The notes under the pieces: model-generated
Seen by the model: the letters and a program-made list of their open reading frames with translations, nothing else
Database searches by the model: none
What the model was told of the DNA's origin: nothing
Assembly (NCBI GenBank): GCA_021827885.1
Contig: JAKAUD010000008.1
Span: 1 to 6,361 of the forward strand
DNA from: Thermoplasmata archaeon
GTDB lineage: Archaea > Thermoplasmatota > Thermoplasmata > Thermoplasmatales > Thermoplasmataceae
Length of the DNA: 6,361 nt
Direction: 5' to 3'
Position numbers and translations under genes: made by a program
In this document: piece after piece, positions 5,982 to 6,361 of the stretch
Numbering within the stretch: position 1 is the first letter of the stretch
Layout of the letters: every line of letters begins with the position of its first letter

Positions 5982-6157
5982 GTGGAAACGAGAGAATGGG
6001 TGGAGGGGTGGATATGATGCCTAAGAAATTCTCTAGTCTTATTTTGTCGCTAAATTTGTCGCAAAATGCATTTGCTGCTGTTTTGACTGTGGTTTTTAAT
6101 CTGCTATATCACGTAACGACCAGCTTGAATCTCATTGACACTGTGACACCAAGTTAG
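5978..6157 (+). CDS. Possible small hydrophobic protein, unrecognised
   Basis: A 59-codon frame begins at the ATGA overlap with the 15-codon ORF and ends at TAG 6155-6157. It has a short Gly/Met/Lys-containing front and a hydrophobic middle (SSLILSLNLSQNAFAAVLTVVFNLLYH) that could cross or lie on a membrane. Within it the DNA repeats TTTGTCGC twice, 12 bases apart (6043-6050, 6055-6062). There is no Shine-Dalgarno of quality and no family match, so it may be chance or a frameshifted remnant. Confidence 0.25.
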   Translation: MSGNERMGGGVDMMPKKFSSLILSLNLSQNAFAAVLTVVFNLLYHVTTSLNLIDTVTPS

Positions 6158-6361
6158 TTTCATAATGTGCTGACTGAACCTTCGGGCTCCCCGAATACCC
6201 TCTGAAACTGCCAAGTTGTTTCATTCAGGACCCGGAGATACCCGAAAAAGCAAGGGTCTTTTCACTCTAATCACTAGCCACTACATTTACTGGACCTTCA
6301 GCTAAATTTTTGAGAACTAAATAAGTCAGCAAATGCCTGGCTCCATCTGAGTACCTTTATT
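6158..6361. other. Terminal interval without an accepted gene; hairpins
   Basis: No gene is accepted here. A perfect 6-base-pair hairpin (TTCGGG, loop CTC, CCCGAA) occupies 6181-6195. A longer stem (6227-6233 with 6254-6260, seven pairs including one G-T) encloses a loop with a possible inner CGG/CCG pairing and runs into TTTT at 6259-6262, which resembles a terminator or a structured RNA end. On the minus strand a short startless frame reads coding-like (ETTWQFQRVFGEPEGSVSTL then stop), possibly the tail of a decayed gene. Confidence 0.3.
6227..6262 (+). terminator. Stem-loop followed by a T-run
   Basis: The stem pairs AGGACCC with GGGTCTT and ends in a run of four T. It could end transcription started at the TATA box near 5910, giving an RNA of about 320 bases. 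The loop is long (20 bases), so the call is weak. Confidence 0.3.

Overview
The window looks like accessory DNA from a thermoacidophilic archaeon of the Thermoplasmatales type (Thermoplasma, Ferroplasma, Cuniculiplasma and relatives). The main evidence is a thermopsin-family secreted acid protease with an N-glycosylation-rich, membrane-anchored C-terminal half. In addition, several genes have an archaeal TATA box about 24-30 bases before the start codon, as expected for leaderless or nearly leaderless mRNAs. No rRNA, tRNA or CRISPR array was seen. The genus assignment is inference.

Left part (1-1160). The window opens inside a plus-strand reading frame that ends at 128. Facing it is a broken IS256-family transposase (minus strand, 153-728) that has lost its N-terminal half, including the first catalytic Asp. 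Past the IS junction (about 720-733) lies a startless plus-strand frame ending at 903. It overlaps by ATGA a small protein made of two identical-spacing zinc ribbons (900-1160). The picture is one or two host genes cut by an insertion sequence that then decayed.

Middle (1161-3815). A TATA-driven gene encodes a 693-residue thermopsin-like protease with tandem beta-rich modules and a C-terminal membrane anchor. Poly-T terminators follow it. A 316-base interval then has no convincing gene but holds an open, startless frame that may be a gene remnant.

Right-centre (3816-5185). A two-gene operon has an ATGA overlap and a Shine-Dalgarno for its second gene. The first protein fuses an AbrB/SpoVT-type DNA-binding domain to a DUF488 domain. 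The second is an unrecognised 257-residue protein with a Cys/His cluster that could bind zinc. Its function is unknown. It is the best candidate here for an undescribed system.

Right end (5284-6361). A Hin/Tn3-type serine recombinase has an in-frame TGA exactly at the catalytic Arg codon of its N-terminal active-site motif, so it is probably a recent pseudogene. After it come a well-placed TATA box, a 15-codon ORF overlapping a 59-codon ORF, and a non-coding stretch with two hairpins. Insertion-sequence debris, a dead recombinase, gene remnants and a small regulator-like operon together indicate a region of high turnover.
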